Positions 61,256 to 64,000 of a DNA stretch of 64,000 bases are shown here, piece after piece. Under the pieces are notes generated by a model, which searched no databases, was not told the origin of the DNA, and saw nothing but the letters and a program-made list of their open reading frames with translations. The stretch comes from Lycocorax pyrrhopterus obiensis (taxonomy: Eukaryota; Chordata; Aves; Passeriformes; Paradisaeidae): assembly GCA_014706295.1 (NCBI GenBank), contig JACSVZ010000007.1, positions 59,720,975 to 59,784,974 on the forward strand, in the 5' to 3' direction. The first letter of the stretch is position 1. Each line of letters opens with the position of its first letter. A program made the translations under genes and the position numbers.

Positions 61256-64000
61256 GTCTCCATGGGCTTCCCAATTGTTTTGAATATTTACTATATATAT
61301 TTTCTTATTATCTAAACCATTTTAATTGGTGAGTTCCAAGAGGCTTTCACTCACTCCAAATGGAGATGCCAAGCCATCCATTCAATGGAAATCACAACTG
61401 TGTCCTCCCCATGGGTGTCGCTGTAAGAAAAGGGGATGATTGAAAAACACTAAACCAGCTTCTGTTCCATTCCCATAGGAAAGAGTTTTTATGGTGTTCT
61501 ATGCCAGGTCCTGTGATGAGGGCCAGCAAAGAGAGAGTGGGATAACTCTCCAAAGAGATATGTAGCAGAGACAAGATTAGTGTCTGTTCATCCCAGGCCA
61601 ACACAAACCATCCAGTCTGGGAGCACTCAGGCATGTGACAGTGTCTGCAGGCCCTGACCAGACAACGAAGTTTTTCCAGCCAGTGCTGTCGTAAAATCCC
61701 ATAGTCCCCAACCTCTCCATCCAGACTGAGGAGAAGCAATCCTCACACAGCCTGTGTGACACAAAGAAAACAGCCTGTGCATCTGTTTTAAAGGGACAGG
61801 TTATTACTCAGGCCTACGAAGACCAGTGATGGAGGAAAATGTGTTCAGTTTCCTAATTATACCCCTTTGTGGAGGCAACCACTTGGCCATGCCCATATTA
61901 TGTGGCTGGAAGCTCCTTCGCCCCAGCTAGGGTTGACATAGGGGTGAACAAAGGAGAAAGTTCATGGTACCTCTTTCCTACACTCAGCTCAGGAAGTCTG
62001 TGCCATGCTCAGGCCTCCAGTGGAGGTAAGTCCTCTGAGCTGGTGACTTCCAAATGTTTGTGGTTCCAAATCCCACACTGTACAGATCTGGTCAGAGGGA
62101 AGAGGACATTGGAGCATCTCTGGCTTGCAGACCTGGGCACCAGGACATGTGAGGAAGAAGTGTCTGGTGCACACACTGAGGTCTATTTCCAACATGGAAG
62201 GAAACTTTTATAAACATTTAAGTTCAAAGACTCCCTGCCAGGCATGAACAGGGGGGCTGAGCCATCCCTCACAGTCAGTACTGACTTCACCTTCAAACTG
62301 AGTTTTTATGGCTATAAATCTGGCTTAGTTTTCCTAGGCCAGTGTGTGCCGTAACTTGGAACAATACTTCCCGAAGAAGGGGGTCCCAGATGGCCTGTGC
62401 TTGTGTAGGACTGTGAGAGCTGATTGCAGAGCAGGTCCTACAGGATCAAACCATTAAGGGCCATATATGCTGCAGTAAAACTGTGGAAAGGCTCCTCTTG
62501 CCAGGAAAATGTTTAAAGGCTTTTTGTTGATAAAGCAGTGTTATCATGGGAGCTGAGCGCCTTAGAGGAAATATTAGCAGTGTGTGTGGTCAGATAAGCA
62601 GGAAGGCGTGAGTAGGAGCTGCTGCACTGCACAGCCCACTGCTTGCTCCAGCTGCACATCGAGGAACCTACATGGAGAGGGACCAGGGAGAGAAATCTAA
62701 GGAGCTGGTAGCAAATGTTAGAAGACTCAGCTCTGAAAAAGTCCTGCCTTATAACTGGGGAGCCAAGAGACACAGCACTGAGCATGGAGAAGGGCAGGCT
62801 GTTCAACCCAGGTGCTCCACAGCCTCCATCATCCCAATCCAGGACCCGCTGGCATCAGTGGATGGACTCCCATCGATTTGGCCGGGGCTTGAATCAGGCC
62901 CTTTGGGAACCAGGACAAAAGATGAAGTGTCCGACTTTAATTGATGGCTCATCCATCACCGCTGCCCAAACTCCTCCTGACAAGTAGAGGGAAAAACCCA
63001 CAAATTAAGTGACCATCGCCTGCCTTCTCTTTTCTTGCCGATTGTAAAGGAGAACTTTTGACCTTTCTGCCTCATACATCACAGCTTGGCAGGAGCTGGT
63101 CGCTCACCCCGGCTGAACTGTGCCATGCATGTAGCCCCATACAAGAGGTGCCTTTCACGTGCTAAATGATCCTTTCCCTGCTCCTCCTTTGCTCTACTAC
63201 AACAATATAGAGAGGGACAATGGCACAGCTCCATGGCAGAAGGAGGAGGCTCTCATTAGGAGCCTCTCGTTAGGGATGAAAGACTGGCTGGGTCATCCCG
63301 CTGGCTTTTTCTGCTTGGGACTGGTTTCCGGAAGAGTCTGGTAGGAAGCATAAGTCTTATCCTGAAGGGTTTTTACCCTCCAAGTAAGCTCACCAGCGGC
63401 AAACTCACTTTCAGAGCATGGTCAGGGTGCTGTCAGTGGGACTGGGGGATAATAAAAGGCTGCTCAGGGCTGAGGATTGCACAGGGAGTCAGCAGTGTCC
63501 TGAAGACAGGATGGGAATATGGAGAGCTCTCCAAGGACTTGAGGCAGGCTTTGAAACCCTTAAGCTTGCCCTGCATTAGTGGGGTCAATTGCACCTCAGG
63601 CAGTGTGGCTGGGATAAGCCCCCTGCAAAGCCCCACAGAGGCACAAAAGATGGTAATGCCTGTGAAACATTGTCTGGGCTGCGGAGACACTGAGTGCCTT
63701 TGGGATGTGTACATGGAAGCACAGCTCCCTGGGAAAAAAGCGAGCTCTTCCTCCAGAAGTGTCCGTGTCTAAGAGAACACTCCTCTGCCATCAACTGAAG
63801 GAGGCGGCGTGGTGGCTTTGAAAGCCTCTGAAACAGATATGATGGCACAGGGAGCTGGTAATTACCAGGGAAAGTGAAAACATGCAGCCATCTGACTGCA
63901 AAATCGGGATTTTGCTGTAAAATATTTCCTACAGCTCTACACCAACGTACTGGCCAAAGGCAGGACTTCTTGTACCAGGCACATGGCCCATTGCCCCACC

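Larger units (their letters stand above)
58941..64000. other. Gene-free stretch with a local duplication
   Basis: No gene is recognised. It holds one CR1 tail, a short diverged tandem duplication at 59154-59266, and the duplicated segment described at 59880 and 61000. From about 61260 to the end I see only short frames (up to 115 codons) and no further repeat signature. Confidence 0.55.

Noticed and set aside
1..64000. CRISPR array, operon, phage, plasmid or bacterial defence system
   Set aside because: No regularly spaced repeats, no prokaryotic gene density or ribosome-binding sites. The repeats are clearly avian CR1 and LTRs.

Overview
This window reads as non-coding vertebrate nuclear DNA from a bird, perhaps a songbird. 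The main evidence is the repeats. I count 14 pieces of CR1 LINE 3' ends with avian-type signatures (an AGAGAAGCTGTGG-like stretch, a CAAGGCCAGGTTGG-like stretch, and a tail ending near ATTCTATG), 8 on the + strand and 6 on the - strand. There are also two probable solo LTRs of endogenous retroviruses. I see no Alu, B1 or L1 sequence. Outside a few clusters CpG is scarce, as expected for methylated vertebrate DNA. The 'songbird' assignment is inference only.

I recognise no protein-coding gene, tRNA, rRNA or named small RNA. Open reading frames are short and overlap on both strands. The longest (260 codons, - strand, 45991-46773) matches no family I know. The window is best read as part of a gene desert or a very large intron. 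No feature works as an operon or pathway.

Layout. 1-2.1 kb: unremarkable, with a 13-bp triple tandem repeat. 2.1-2.7 kb: a real CpG island (about 24 CpG in 270 bp) set in AT-rich, homeodomain-site-rich DNA, the best promoter or enhancer candidate here. 2.8-14 kb: five CR1 fragments and one possible LTR remnant. 14-18 kb: AT-rich blocks that look like conserved non-coding elements. 18.0-18.4 kb: two short tandem duplications next to an ancient L3/CR1-like LINE tail. 21.6-22.4 kb: the clearest structure in the window, a 528-bp solo LTR inserted into a CR1 copy with a perfect 6-bp target duplication. 22.4-55 kb: scattered CR1 pieces, small CpG-dense patches, pyrimidine-rich stretches and candidate regulatory blocks. 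55.2-55.4 kb: a second, plus-strand LTR-like element with CCAAT and TATA boxes. 58.7-61.3 kb: two CR1 pieces and a diverged local duplication (copies near 59.9 and 61.0 kb) not explained by any repeat I recognise.

I do not see a previously undescribed biological system. The observations most worth checking are the CpG island, the nested LTR, the unexplained duplicated segment and the AT-rich candidate enhancers. Repeat assignments come from recognising family signatures by eye, and all percentages and counts are by hand.
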